DNA of 64,000 nt, from contig OX485804.1 of the NCBI GenBank assembly GCA_950295325.1, forward strand, positions 33,852,001-33,916,000, read 5' to 3'. The DNA comes from Polytrichum commune. Lineage: Eukaryota > Streptophyta > Polytrichopsida > Polytrichales > Polytrichaceae. Positions 36,301-47,538 of this stretch are shown one piece after another; the first letter of the stretch is position 1; every line of letters starts with the position of its first letter. The position numbers and the translations under genes are program-made. The notes below the pieces were generated by a model. It did not search any database. It worked only from the letters and a program-made list of their open reading frames with translations, and was not told the origin of the DNA.

Positions 36301-39060
36301 ACCGTGGAGGAGTAGCCGTCGAGCACTTTGTCAAGAAGCCTCTTCATGCCCACCTTCTTCATCACTTCCTGCTGCTCTGCTTCCGGCCCTATGCACCCGT
36401 CAAACTGGCAAACCCCTCCACCATCAACAATAGCACCACCACCAACAACAACAATAAATATTATGACACAAATTCCCATGGGGGAAAACGAGCAAGGAAA
36501 AAGAAAAAAAAGAACTTCGGTGTTGTTTTTTACAACTGACATGTGATGTCTATTCAGAAAGGAAAAAACAACAACAATGACAACAACAACAAAAACGTCA
36601 GCAATAAATCATGAAAACAACGGCTTCAACTCACTTGGAATGACCGAGTTGTTTGGTTGTAACCATAGCCTTGCTCCACAACCTGCCCAAAGATAATAAG
36701 TTATGCCGGTGAGCTCTTTCAAACTTCAAACTTCCGTCCAAAAGGCCCATTATGGGTGCCACACAGATGTCACACGGACATGACATTATTTAGCATCGAG
36801 TCGTTGCACCATGAGGCCATGAAATTTGTGGGCATAAATGCCCTTTTTATGTTGGGCCACTCTTACAAAATGGACAATACTAAGTATCAGTACTATTCAT
36901 TTTGCATACCTTGGCAACACCCATGCTTGTCTTACATGAGATGTTGAGTATAAAATAATTTATGTGATGGACAAGCTATTGTGATTGGTTGTTGAGGGGC
37001 CCACTTAAGCTAGGGGCAACTTGCTAGACGAGTTTGAAGCCTAGGCATGACTAAGGTTGGGATTGATAGAGGTTGGCTAGCCTTGTATTGTGCAAAGCCC
37101 ATTTAGAAAGGGAACAACAATGGGAGGATGTAATGCTATGGAGGTGTTCAAGACAACTTTATTGTTGCTTTAAGCTAAAAATGTCAAAAGTGACCCATAT
37201 ATAATTTAATCATTGATCCATTGTATTTGTTCAATTACGACTTACATTTGCGTAAAGTAAATATTGAGAAATACGAACACGTATTGATGACCTATATTCA
37301 AATCCCATTCAAATACATATAATATACAACAATTTATCATCGTTGTTACATGTGGCTATAATATTTTACTTCCTCTTTGAAGGAGGTTGTGTCAATTGTA
37401 GTTTCAACCTCATACACCAAGTAAATTATAGGTCTGATACTTGTTTGGGGCTTGTGTAACCTATTGTGTGGACGATAGTTCACAAAACATATATTGGTGC
37501 CTTGAACACTTAATAAATACCTTGACGGAGCGATCATCTCGGGTGACATGGATGCACACGGTTTCTCCCCTCGCACACTCTTCCTTGGATAGTGGACGCA
37601 CACGTACATACACCTTGATGTTAGTGGAGAAGGAGCAGTGTTTCTCATCTTCAGCATCGGTTGCCGGCAAGTTATAGCATGTGGCCCCTGCAAAGCAACT
37701 CATTCATACAAATTTTAAGGAAGGGAGTATATATTGCAAAATGAGAGACAAAGCCAATCATAAGTTGGTGTAATTAAACAAGAAACACTTCACCTTTGAT
37801 TGCAACTGCAAACTCATATATGAAATCTTACTAATATATTACACATTTTCTATACCCACCATTAATTATTGTTGCACTTTGAGATTACCTTGTACGTTTG
37901 CAAAACTCTTTGAAGATGACCTCTAAAGAAACCCATGTTGCTACAATCATTGGATCATTATTATGGTATAATATTCAATATACTATGATGCATCCAAAAA
38001 ATCACTATTCAAGTATGAGTGATTTGAAGAGCAATAATCATCAAAATTCTATAAGAGGGCTAACCATAAATCGTTGTGAGCTTCAAAGAATAATGATACT
38101 TACATTAAAGAGAAGAGTAGTATGTAGTACATCCCCCCTCCTACCATATATATTGGTGTAGCTATAAAAGAATCTCATGTATTTGCAAAACTCGTCATAG
38201 TTGACCTCCAACTAAATCCATGATGCTACAATTGTTGGGATATTGTCATCGTATATTTAATATACTATGATGCACTCGAAAGTGTTTAGGTGTTGATGAT
38301 TCAAGGAGGAATAATCATCAAAATGTTATGACAAGGTGAACCTTAACTGTCACTATGGCATTCATTTTACAAGTACATGTATCAAGGAGGATTTTTTTTG
38401 CACATCTTCTCTTCCCACCATCATTGTTGTTGTAAGCTGGAAAAAAAACCATGTGTGCCAAAGTCTTTGTAGCTGACCTCTAACTAAAACCCAAACTCCT
38501 ATAATACTATGTTGGGGCATTGGTATATCATTAATATACTATTTACCCATGAAATGCTGAAAAGGGAACAATTATCAAATTTCCATAGCAAGGTTTTAAC
38601 TTTTATCGTTGACATGATCAACTTCCTCCCACACCTTCAATAGCAATTGCAAGTTTGATGTTACCAACCAAATTCGTTGCGGATTTGTGACCAAATTAAA
38701 AATAAGTTGCTACCTATGATGCAACAATAATCCACAACACCAATTGCTACCCAAATAATCACCCGTTGTTCATTAGGTTTAGGTGGTTGTTGCCACCACC
38801 AAAAGCACCATGGAAGATTAAGAAGTAGGCTCACAAAACCAACAAATTAATCACTAAAGATTTTCCAATATCTTACATGTCTTTTTACATTGCCACATCG
38901 CCTTCATGAGCGCCCCTTCAAGGGTTCCACACGGCACTTGGGGCTCACAAGAACCCTCACCTCTGGCATGAGTTTCTTTTTGAGGTAAATCAATAGAAGG
39001 AACCAATATTCTTTTTGGCCGTTTTGGAGCTTCTTCTTCTATATGCTCCTCATCACCCAT
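21341..39060 (-). CDS. Kinesin motor protein, KIF12/kinesin-16-like, 12 exons
   Basis: ATP-driven microtubule motor. Exons on the minus strand are 38877-39060, 37521-37687, 36635-36682, 36243-36404, 33982-34146, 33247-33396, 31469-31575, 29054-29174, 27957-28006, 26043-26223, 24504-24815 and 21341-21889. All introns are GT-AG, all phases agree, and the coding length is 2196 bp (731 aa). The acidic N terminus (1-75) precedes the motor (~80-440): [11 protein letters not shown]-loop GQTGSGKT 172-179, switch I NKDSSRSH 299-306, switch II DLAGSE 336-341, and the closing [14 protein letters not shown] neck/coiled-coil segment (446-468, [20 protein letters not shown]) follows, then a Ser/Pro/Lys-rich tail. 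DGFYVE, the MIACVSP segment and the short tail resemble animal KIF12. The 16- and 17-codon exons 3 and 9 were found only through phase and homology. Motor introns are 0.8-2.2 kb and repeat-filled. Family assignment is less sure than the kinesin call. Confidence 0.88.
22790..23200. repeat. Dispersed repeat family X, copy 1 (kinesin intron 11)
   Basis: Shares with 35114-35430 and 50430-50815 a collinear set of words: a GGTGAC(T/C)TTCCTA block, then ACCATGTG(A/G)GAAC, then GTGTCCACCTTTGAAAGGAGG, then GGGATTACA. The family has no recognisable coding region and no clear terminal repeats, so its class is unknown. Confidence 0.65.
23879..24470. repeat. Tandem satellite, ~92-bp unit, six copies (kinesin intron 11)
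   Basis: The marker word CCATGCTCTCAA starts at 23929, 24022, 24113 and 24206, with diverged equivalents near 24298 and 24389, so the period is 91-93 bp. Each unit also carries GACCCCGTGTGAAGTGGTAA and ATTGACCTCAAGTGAACTA. The array ends ~35 bp from kinesin exon 11. A single reverse-oriented unit lies at 26924-27045 in intron 9, and a degenerate relative at 23690-23880. Confidence 0.9.
24968..25318. mobile_element. Foldback MITE (351 bp) in kinesin intron 10
   Basis: The termini AGGTAGCGGTGCCAATTTCC and, reversed, AGGTAGGGGTGCCAATTTCC are inverted repeats with one mismatch, flanked by TA on both sides (24966-24967 and 25319-25320). The TA duplication suggests a Tc1/mariner-type origin, but the terminus is not one I recognise. 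The left end lies 153 bp upstream of exon 11 in the sense of transcription. Confidence 0.75.
26924..27045. repeat. Single inverted unit of the ~92-bp satellite (kinesin intron 9)
   Basis: Reads as the reverse complement of the units at 23879-24470: TTCACTTGAGGTCAATCC, then AGAGCATGGAAGTTG, then CACCACTTCA. It lies in opposite orientation to the array within the same primary transcript. Confidence 0.75.
27233..27590. mobile_element. GC-rich foldback element (~360 bp) in kinesin intron 9
   Basis: Long inverted arms at 27233-27365 and 27470-27590. The left arm begins GGCCCCGGGCTAGATTACAT; the right arm reversed begins GGCCCCTGGCTAGATCACAT. Pairing continues through CTTCATTCGGCTGGGCCC and CTCGTTGGGAACCAAT. 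The centre is an AT-rich spacer of ~110 bp. The target duplication is uncertain. It is non-coding. Confidence 0.75.
29537..29680. mobile_element. Short MITE (144 bp) in kinesin intron 7
   Basis: Terminal inverted repeats CCGTAGAGGGCTCCCTATTT and, reversed, CCGTAGAGGGTTCTCTATTC, each followed outward by TA (29535-29536 and 29681-29682). Non-coding; the family is not recognised. Confidence 0.7.
30745..30998 (+). mobile_element. tRNA-derived SINE, copy 3 (kinesin intron 7, antisense)
   Basis: B-box GGTTCGATTCCC at ~30815 and A-box-like GATGATAGTGGAG at ~30772, then the family tail CCAAGAGGATTCTTGACC and terminal TTTA repeats. A 12-bp target duplication with one mismatch flanks it: TTACAACGGATG (30733-30744) and TTACAACAGATG (30999-31010). 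It is oriented against the kinesin gene. Confidence 0.88.
31139..31235 (-). mobile_element. SINE head fragment, inverted (copy 4)
   Basis: The reverse complement of the SINE head: GATTTCACGACCGGGAATCG (B-box on the minus strand), then CCAACCACTCCATTTGG, then GTACCTCTCCACTATCAACT. Only the tRNA-like head is present, with no tail. It lies ~140 bp from copy 3 in opposite orientation, inside the same intron. Confidence 0.8.
34787..35113. mobile_element. Long foldback MITE (327 bp) nested in repeat X (kinesin intron 4)
   Basis: The termini CACTCGTA...AACTATGCC and, reversed, CACTAGTAGAACTATGCC start an inverted repeat. It continues through (G/T)CGGTTGCGGTCC / TTGGTTGTGGTTC, CTTTTGACCAGCCT and GGGGCATGTAATGTAC, so almost the whole element folds on itself. 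It splits a copy of dispersed repeat X. The CACTA-like terminus is suggestive, but flanking triplets CAT and GAT differ at one base, so the target duplication is not clean. Confidence 0.78.
35114..35430. repeat. Dispersed repeat family X, copy 2 (right part)
   Basis: Contains GATGGGTGACATTC, CACGTGGGAACTTAGG, AAGGTGTTCACCTTCAAAAG, GATTACATATGGG and GTTGGTGGCAACATCATA, collinear with 50500-50800. The left part lies at about 34690-34786 and is separated by the foldback MITE. Confidence 0.65.
36122..36135. repeat. C homopolymer run
   Basis: Twelve-plus C residues followed by GGG in kinesin intron 4. Similar G/C runs of about ten occur near 28930, 48846, 58241 and 63278, always in non-coding DNA. 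Confidence 0.8.
37885..38610. repeat. Degenerate tandem repeat, ~285-bp unit, three copies (kinesin intron 1)
   Basis: Successive units begin near 37889, 38180 and 38455. Shared words in order are TTTGCAAAACTC, TGACCTC(T/C)AA, TACAAT(C/T)(A/G)TTGG, AATATACTATGATGCA and AATAATCATCAAAAT. The third unit is the most diverged. Confidence 0.7.
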
Positions 39061-41726
39061 GGTGTCACTTAATAACTCTATCTACTCATTTAAGGTTTTA
39101 GTAATACCTACCTTCCCAATGTTCACTTCGGTAGTCAGAATTGTTGTTGTAACTATCCCCTGCTTTCGCACATTGCACGGCCATATTGTCCTCCGGCTCC
39201 CCAAAATCAAATTTGTTCGTGCCGATTTGTTGTCATAGTTGGTGGATATTGATGGGAATAAAACCTCATGATTTCTTAAGGCTCAAAACTACCAACCAAC
39301 GTGGTAGATCGTGTTATCAACTCCACTTGCATTAAAGTCTCCGATCTTCATAAGCATTTTGTCAACTTCATCGGTGAGGCTTCTTCACATGGGACTTCGG
39401 AGGTCATTTGATAAATATCTAAGTTCATAGTGAGTCTTTGGCCGTGATCATTCTCCTTCCCTTATATTACTTACGTAACAAGGACCTATTGACTCGCCTC
39501 GGGTTCTTGAAGCAACCGACATTGTTGCAATTTTGACAAGTATATTGGTATGTATATAACAAAGAGAAATGACACCAAGCGTAAGTTAGCATGAAGGAGG
39601 GATGCTTCACCCTTGATCATAGCCAAAAGCTTATGTGTTCACCCGGAACGGGTTTATTGAGCATCGCTATGCAACAATTGTAATTGCCTCTTGTTGAAAA
39701 TGGTCCCTTTTGGAAACCGGCTAAAAAGGGGGATTGTGTTTGTATACATAATCATTGATGCAAACAACAATTGCTTTTTTTTGTCTCTTCTCATGATATT
39801 CACTTGTTGTATTGAAAGGAACATATCTAGCACCCATGAGATCCAAGCCGTGACATGCAACAATAACCCAAGAGTCCACCTTCCGAAAGAGAGTCACTAT
39901 ACCCTACATGCTATCATGTATCAAAGGGCAACCCTTGAGCAGCTTAGTGCTCAAATTTGCATCGGTGAAAACATCAATGTAGATTTACTATTCACATTTT
40001 TGCAACAATAACGACAATCACACGGTGCCAAATAAATTTCCTTTCTCACGTACGATAAAACTTTTCCGACATCGCTTTGCTTGCAACTTCTAACAACAAA
40101 ATCCTAAATTTTATCTTCGTCCAAAATGCATTACACAAACGGTTGGAGGATGCATGAGTGAGAGTGTAGAGAGAGGGAGAGCAAGAGTTTGAAGAGAGAG
40201 GAGCTTAGAGTGAAGAGAGAGAGAAAGGCCATCCTTCTCCTTTGTATGATGCATACTCAATTTCATCCTTACATTGGTAAATTGACATGGGAGATGGATG
40301 CCTAACATATCACATATGTCCACATTACTGATTGCATGCATTGAGAGAAATGCATGAATTCTTGTGGTTTCCCAATTTCAATAACCATGGTTGGAAAGAT
40401 AACCCACCTCGAGTGTTTGTCAACGACCTTAGGGACGGGTGAAGCGACACTTCTCTCCTACCATAAAGAGTCATCTATCTTAGCTATCCTACAATTAAAA
40501 CCATTGCGGAACTCGATGTCTCCTTTGTTTGATGCCACTTGGGTATATACAATTTTTTTCTAAATTTAGTCAATATTGGTACAAGGGTATGAGCATTTGA
40601 GGATTTATTTTTGTTTTTTTATAATTTGACACCATTCGGATCTATAGGACCTATACTATGCAAGAAAAAGTCAAACCTAGGTAGCAATGTTGACTCAAAT
40701 AAATTGGTTGGAGCAAATATGCAAAGAATTTACCATCTTTGATATCCATCAATTATATATATTTCAATCTTACATTGATATTATTATTCATAATTTGTTT
40801 TGTGTATTCATACCATGCATTTTGCTAGATGCCTTTAAAAAACTCTAAAATGCAAAAATTGGACTTCAACAAACTATGGGTATTTTGATTTAAAAAAATA
40901 ACGTTAAGGTAGATACTCACTTGGTATAGTACAAATCGTATAGTGCACTAATTTCATAGTCATTTGATGATTAGCAAATGTGACATGTCTAGGACTGTAG
41001 ACAATTTGAGTGTAACATTCCACAAATAGTGTATATGACACTAAATACCATGAACAATGTAGCACAACATCTCTACATAATGCCTATTGGCAACCAATAA
41101 TACGCAAATTATTGATTGCCTTTATTATAAATCGTCTGGTCCATTGTTCCTTTGGTAGGTGATAACAAGTTTGTCTCACAAAGATTTTTACATTTTGACA
41201 TTGCGATCTTCACTTCATAATTATTGTGAAATGCTTTAAAACACTCTTAACATTTGGCTTAACACTTCCATACATGAGAGGGGAAAAGCATTTTTGAAGA
41301 TGTGATATAAAATAATATTTCCGAGGGTTTCTTGAAAACTATCATAGAGAAGAAGTTGTGAGGCAGCATGAAAGGATTGCCTCCATACAACCAAATGAAG
41401 CCATAAGGCCTATTCAGATGATGAAGTGACAACCAAGAAAAGCCCAGAACAAGTTGCAAAAATCCAAGTTTCAACTCTGATCGCCATATGACACAGTTGC
41501 ATCTTTAAAAGTGGGGGCAATTTGAATGAAGATGGACTGATTTTATCTCTTTGAAAGTAGGTGAAAAAGAAGCAACCACAAAACAAGTGAATAATTCTGT
41601 CCTGGAATTAAAATTTGCTTTACATAGCTGATTCAAAATCAATAAAACTCTACATGTTCAAGAGAAACTGAATGGTCTTTTGTTACCAAGAAAACACAAA
41701 ATTTTATTCGTGTCTAGTTGGGACCA
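39061..41726. other. Upstream region of the kinesin gene, no gene seen
   Basis: Between the kinesin start codon and the stop codon of the S1-domain gene I see no supported coding region or RNA. Bases 40150-40225 are a GA-rich purine tract (GAGAGAGGGAGAGCAAG). Much of the rest is AT-rich with numerous stops. The kinesin promoter should lie in the first part, but no element is clear. Confidence 0.45.
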
Positions 41727-44700
41727 CTAAGGAACTCTTCCTGTGACACGTTGCACTGCTGTCTTAATTCCTTCCCGATCAAGGCTTGTAGTCAGTTGTA
41801 CCTCTTGCACCTGGATAAAAGCAATGGAACACTATGAGATATTATTTGTAACACAATGTATAAATTGGAAAAATATTGACCTTGACCAATCTCCAAGTCT
41901 TGCAATAACGATGTAACATGATAAGCTATGTCGTATATAGCAATATGCATAGATGTTCACAAGACTCTGCCAACATTGCAACTATTTGAAAACACACTTT
42001 GTTCTCACTAATTCTAAGAATTCGATTCAATTCATTTCTAAAACTTAGGGCAAAGTTATTCTACTGAACTGCACCTTTTGTTTCAAATAGTGCAGATAGA
42101 AAATAGAGTGGACTATATCAAATTTCAAATGCCTTAGAATTAGAGTGGAGCATGTATAATAATGCCATATCATCAAAATCACAAGTGACATGTGTAGCAT
42201 GGCTCCGAAAATTCATATATTAATGAGGGTGCGACCATGACAAGTGGCATGGTGTGATGCACACCAATGACAACGGTGGTGCCAGATGACCCATGGAGAA
42301 AAAAATTACATTTATGACTTCATAATACACCTTATTTGGAACACAAAAGCATCTCATACCAAGTGGCTTAGTATGATGTGCACCAAACCACAGTGCTACA
42401 CGAAACACCTACAAGATTCTTTACAATGATTGACATCACAATACACCCTATTATATTTACCGAAATGTTTTGCGTGTTATACACATGTACTCACAATCTT
42501 TCTGTGAGCAAAAATTAATGTTGACTTTATAGTTCCTGTGATCAAGGTAAAATCAAGGTACACCATATGATATAAATGGTGTACCTGATGACAGCTTCAA
42601 TAATATTATTGCATATCTTTTGCATATGACTAAATATCACAAAAAAAAAAAAAAAAAAGCGTTAACCTCATACGCACATAGAGTACCCTTGACGCGAGCA
42701 TAAACTGAAGGCAATCTTACCTGTCTCCCAGCACGGGCCAGTAAGCTGAACATGCCATCCTCAACAGGCGTCTGCAACAACACAACAAGCTGGCAATTAA
42801 ATTTAACTGGAATAGCAGAGTGTCAGTTTTCGTTCCATCTGAGTGAATGTACTGCTGACAACTTAAACTTACTAAAAGATTTCCAACCACAAACAGTTAA
42901 TTCAGTGCAATGAAGGATCTTCCTATCCACAGATTCGTACCCATGATGTAGACCATGGTTATTGCAAGGCCTCAAGTCTACATTAATGCTATGAACTATC
43001 AGTATCAAAGTATAAAACAATAGACAATTTACAAAATTTGATTCCATCAATAACAACAGACTTAAAGTTAACAGGCATGCAGATTGGCCGTTTACTGTCC
43101 CACTGTCAAAGACTACAACTGTGCTGTGTTTGACAACGGACCATGACACAACAGACCCTTGCTTCCAGAAAAGTTAATCGCACTCACATTGGATAACCAT
43201 AATTCCAAGTCTTGTGAAACTACACGCTTCTCCAATCGTGTTCTGCCAAGTGTGATGCCTGTGATCCTGCCAAATCCAAAAAACAAACCATCTCATTTAC
43301 TGTGTAGAATAATGTAAGAGACCCTTTATGGACCCTACAGCATTCTTTAGGAATCAGCATTAAGCAAATAATCATCTCTTTCCCAAGAACTAAGAGAACA
43401 TACCCTTCTTCCGTCAGCAACTCCTCACAAATTTGCCCTAAGCCTGGCAGTGATGAACCTTCAAGTTCAGCATCTGGAACTACAGAACCTGAAACATCCT
43501 GTGCATCAAACACAGACTCAACATCAACAACAATCATCTAACTTATCATCCGACTCAGTTGATAAGTTCTGATCAGGACTAAACCAAGTGATTCTTTACT
43601 TTAAGTGGGGATCTCTCTCACTATTCTGTCACTAGCAGGTTAGACCAGCTTGCAAAAGCTCTGCAATTTGAATTCTGACATACCTTCGTTTATCAACCAT
43701 TCCCTTCTACACGTTCAATTTGTCATGCTCGTGGACTAATCTAGAATAGACCTTCAAGCACCAGGTAATAGTTCCAACAACCACAGACCCTGGTAAAGAG
43801 GTGCGATTCTGAACTTAATTGATGAACTATATGCGTCCTTGAAAAGGTAGTCTCCTGATTATCAGGAGTTCCAGTAATCCTGCAATGAATAAGGGAACGA
43901 CTTCTGAATGGGGTAACGGGTTAAGATGTGTTGATTGTGGTTTCTTCTGCCAGGTGAATCTCTTGTTGCCTTGCATGATGTCTCAGAAAAACTAAAGGAT
44001 GTTCTTCAATCCGTACATTTATGACCTGATTTTTATTTTGTGATTTTAGGTGCCTTGCCAGGTGTAAGGGTCCTCCAAATTAAGCCCGCATCTTCCAACT
44101 CCTAGACAGGCCCCTTCATTGGTAGTTTGTCCTCCTGTTCAAAATTAGGTCAGGTTTTAACTCACGCCTGGAAAGGTTAACTCCTTAGGCCCTCAACTGG
44201 TAAGGGCCTCAAGAGCTGCTCTTTTCTATTACACTTTGAACCTACTCCATTGCTCTGTCTCTTAGATGCTCTGTTTGTCCTGGTGTTAAGTAATTCACGT
44301 ACTTGAGACTCCACTGGCATGAGTGTGTCAAGCGTCTCCAGAAGAGGATCGGCCTCAAGCTGCTTGATAGACAAAGCTAATCTCATTCTTTCCCTGCATG
44401 CATCATCTGCTCAAGTAAGCATCTAGCTTGCCAAAATCAAGCCAAGTATCTGCTAAGAACGCTACTCAGAACATGAAACCCTAAAGACTTGAGTACTTAC
44501 GTGTCCAGTTGAATAACCTTGACACGAACCGTCTGCCCTTCCTCCAGTAGGTCACGAGGGTTTCGCACAGGATCCCATGAAATTTCTGAGACATGTACTA
44601 GTCCACTGACAGATGATGCCCCTGTGATAATCCAGGCTCAACATGTATGAGGATGGATAAAGCAATTCAATCCGAAAATGCTGCAAATCTGCCTATCAAT

Positions 44701-47538
44701 TCCTGACATGATATGCTCTGATAATTATGAGTGCATCAGAGGAATGAGATTTGAGACAACACACCATTAGGAAGTTTGAGGTCCACGAAAGCCCCAAAAT
44801 CTGTAACAGAATTGACCTTTCCATCATAGACGGCACCCATTTCGACCAGACGCATACTTTGATCCAATACGGCCTGCTTCTCAGACAGTATCAATCTCCG
44901 TTCTGCCTCGTTCACCTCGATAAGCTGCCAAGCACAATAGTGGTAGCACATCAGAATGGGATGACCAAGACACTGAAATGTAAGGGTCCTCAAATGCAAG
45001 CTTGTTGAGTTCAACTGAGCAGCGAGTTTAAGAACTTTTAGCAGCAATAAAACCTAATTGATCCCTGTCAAATCTACATAAACTGATATTTAGTTCCACC
45101 TTCGATGCTTTATTCTGAATAAGAACAAGAAGTGTTGTCTGCAGCTGTACCTTTACATTGACCTGACCTCCCACCATTTCCTTGGCAACGTCGGCAAGGG
45201 ACCTATTTCCATCTGCTTGGACAACCAGAGAAGCATGAAAACCTTGACTATTTCCAGACAAACCTAAATCATAGTATAGCACCATGCTAGGCCCACATCC
45301 TTGCGCTGTAACTGCTTTTACTTGCAATCTGGAATCAATTATGAAAACCTACAGTCTTGTTGTGAAGTGGATACAGGTAAACTTTCCTACACCTGAACCT
45401 CGAGGTGCTCAGGGTTTTCCAGGATGGTTAAAACTACAACTTCCTTGAGCAATGACCAGCAAGCACCTTTTGGTATGCGGGCACTATCCATTTGTGAGAA
45501 AGGCAAGAAGCCTTGGAGGGAGCCAAAGCGCACCAGCAGCCCGCCACTGTTGCATGCATCAATACGACCCAGGTGAATCATTCCACTCTCCCGAACCTTC
45601 TCGGCTTTCTTCCAGTCTGAAGCTTTCTGCACAAAGGAGCAAATTCAATCACTTCGACCCACGACTGCACAATCGATCGACCGTTCAACAGGGCTCCTAT
45701 CAACGATACATCTGTTACTCCAATCTGTATGGTCACAACTGCAATTTCCCTGGCTCAATCACCACCTCCACTCCATCATGCAACGAATATTTGTGCCCTT
45801 CTATTCCCCGATTTGAGCTGCTCTACAGCTGCTGACCTAAATCATTGCTTAAAATGCCAGGTTCTCTCCAAAGCTCAACTAGTGATTCCGGAGAAAATTT
45901 GCCAGACTTGTGAATTACGTATTAGATAATGGCCATTGGGTGGACCCGGCAGAGCGGCGAGCTGGGTCGAGCAATGGGCATTATCTAACGTAATTTTCGT
46001 TGGAAAGAGATTATGCACATCATAAAAGAACTTTGTAAACAATCTGTTGGACCCCTTGACGTACTCTGGATGAGGTGGATGTGTTTGAATGTGTGGTTCA
46101 CCCTACGAAACTGCAGGTAAAGGGCATAATCTCTTTCCCATAGAATTCGAATGAACCTAGAATTCTCAAGTGGCATAGAGAGTGTTCCCCCATTTAAGAT
46201 CTCCACCTTGGAGAGTATACAATCGGTGAGATTCTTATCGGCAAGCTCTTTAAGCTGAATCTTCTATGGGAGAAGGCTTTGTGCAGAGATAGGTAACAAT
46301 TAAGAGCTTGCCGCTTGACATTGCTTGGCATTCATCTATGTAATCAAGGACCTTGATTATTGGACGTTTATTTTTCATACTACAATAGAAAGAGAACGTC
46401 CTACACATGCTTAAGATTGCTATCAAAATTAGCGAAGCCCTTCCCTATGTTCGGTTTTCTAGAAAACTTCATTTTATCGTCATAAGCAACATGAAAGCTA
46501 CTGCTTCTTGCCAATTTGGCTTCTCCCTGCGTAGTAGAACTACGTCACGAGTGCGAAACTCCTTCGCATGAATTCAAGAACGTGGAAATGCGGAAATCAA
46601 AACTCGCCACGCTTCTGAATCCCACTGCACTCGCCTCCATTGCAAAATCCTCCTCACATCTCATCACTCCGACATAGACAAGGGCCTCCACGAACGGATA
46701 GAGCCTATCCAGCACGCTCAATCGAGCCAACCAATCACTCAGCCGCAGCACAGATTTTGCATAACATTATTAAGCAACTATCGTTCGTTTCTCTTTTTCA
46801 AACACAAACACTTAAGCCCTTTTTGCTTGTTTATATCTCTGATGCACTCATCATCACTTCTTGACCACTGACCATTACTTCCTACATTAGCCTAAGAATT
46901 CATTCCCATTCGTATTCACTATCAATATTTGTGAACTACAAGAACATAGCCTGTAAGATTCAAGAATGAAGCTAACTTGGATTCTGCTAACTTGCTTCTT
47001 ATTGTTAAGCTATGTTGCTGTTGCTCACGAATTTCCCACTCTCCTTCTTGACCACCGATTACTTCCTAAATTAGCCGAAGGCTTCACTCCCATTCATATC
47101 CACAATCTAAATTTGTGAAATTCGAGAATATAGATTGTGAGATTCAAGCATGAAACTTCTTGGGTTCTGCTAACTTGCTCATTACTGTTACGTTGCTTCA
47201 GTCAATATAATTCTCGCACTCCTTACCCGATCAAATTTGACAGGCTCCTTGCCATCGACCTCCACGGCCGCGCTCGCGCTGGCGCTGTCGCTCGGGCTCT
47301 TGTCGACCTCCGCCGTGGCCGAGATGCGCATCGCTCCTCTGCTCCTGCTCTTGCGCCTGCTGCCATCACCGAATGCGGCATTCGTCCACGACACAAATGC
47401 GTCCGAGGACGAATTGGAGCAGCAGGAGGCGAGGTGAGCCGGCCGGAAAGAGACGGAGGGGGCCTGAGTGCAGGCGCATGCGGTCGCGGAGCGCGTGGGG
47501 CAGCTCACCATCGCCAGGGTTGTGTTGCAAGCCCACAT
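41727..47538 (-). CDS. Plastid S1-domain RNA-binding protein (RLSB/PDE338-like), 10 exons
   Basis: Predicted plastid RNA-binding protein, homologous to Arabidopsis At1g71720 and maize RLSB; RLSB binds rbcL mRNA. Exons on the minus strand are 47227-47538, 45467-45626, 45151-45212, 44765-44924, 44501-44621, 44303-44393, 43404-43498, 43188-43266, 42721-42771 and 41727-41810. Every intron is GT-AG with matching phase; the protein is 404 aa. Exon 1 (1-104) is a Ser/Ala/Arg-rich transit-type leader. S1 domain 1 spans ~118-195 (GGLLVRFGSLQGFLPFSQM, then RRLILSEKQA). S1 domain 2 spans ~208-285 (VTDFGAFVDL, SGLVHVSEISW, RVKVIQLD, LALSIKQLE). A conserved C-terminal region follows (LPGLGQICEELLTEEG, RLEKRVVSQDLELWLSN, LDREGIK...GRVP). 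The start is the upstream in-frame ATG of exon 1; another Met is at codon 10. Reading exon 2 through to 45393 would break the domain, so the donor is placed at 45467. Confidence 0.88.
42225..42425. repeat. Two-unit degenerate tandem repeat (S1 gene intron 9)
   Basis: The words ACAAGTGGCATGGTGTGATG and CCAAGTGGCTTAGTATGATG, each followed by (C/T)GCACCAA, recur ~128 bp apart. No function is evident. Confidence 0.5.
45913..45994. repeat. 82-bp hairpin-forming inverted repeat (S1 gene intron 1)
   Basis: The arms ATTACGTATTAGATAATGGC and, reversed, ATTACGTTAGATAATGCCCA pair with few mismatches through ATTG and GACCC to a GC-rich loop (CAGAGCGGCGAGC). It may be a minimal MITE. No target duplication is clear. 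Confidence 0.7.

Noticed and set aside
45387-45466. Extension of S1 exon 2 to the GTG donor near 45393
   Set aside because: It would insert a hydrophobic stretch in the first S1 domain and put the next exon out of phase; the donor at 45467 restores both phase and homology.
46545-46751. Transit-like open frame MEASAVGFRSV as first exon of the S1 gene
   Set aside because: It lacks a good donor in phase; the exon at 47227-47538 has a strong GTAAGG donor in the right phase and a fuller plastid leader.
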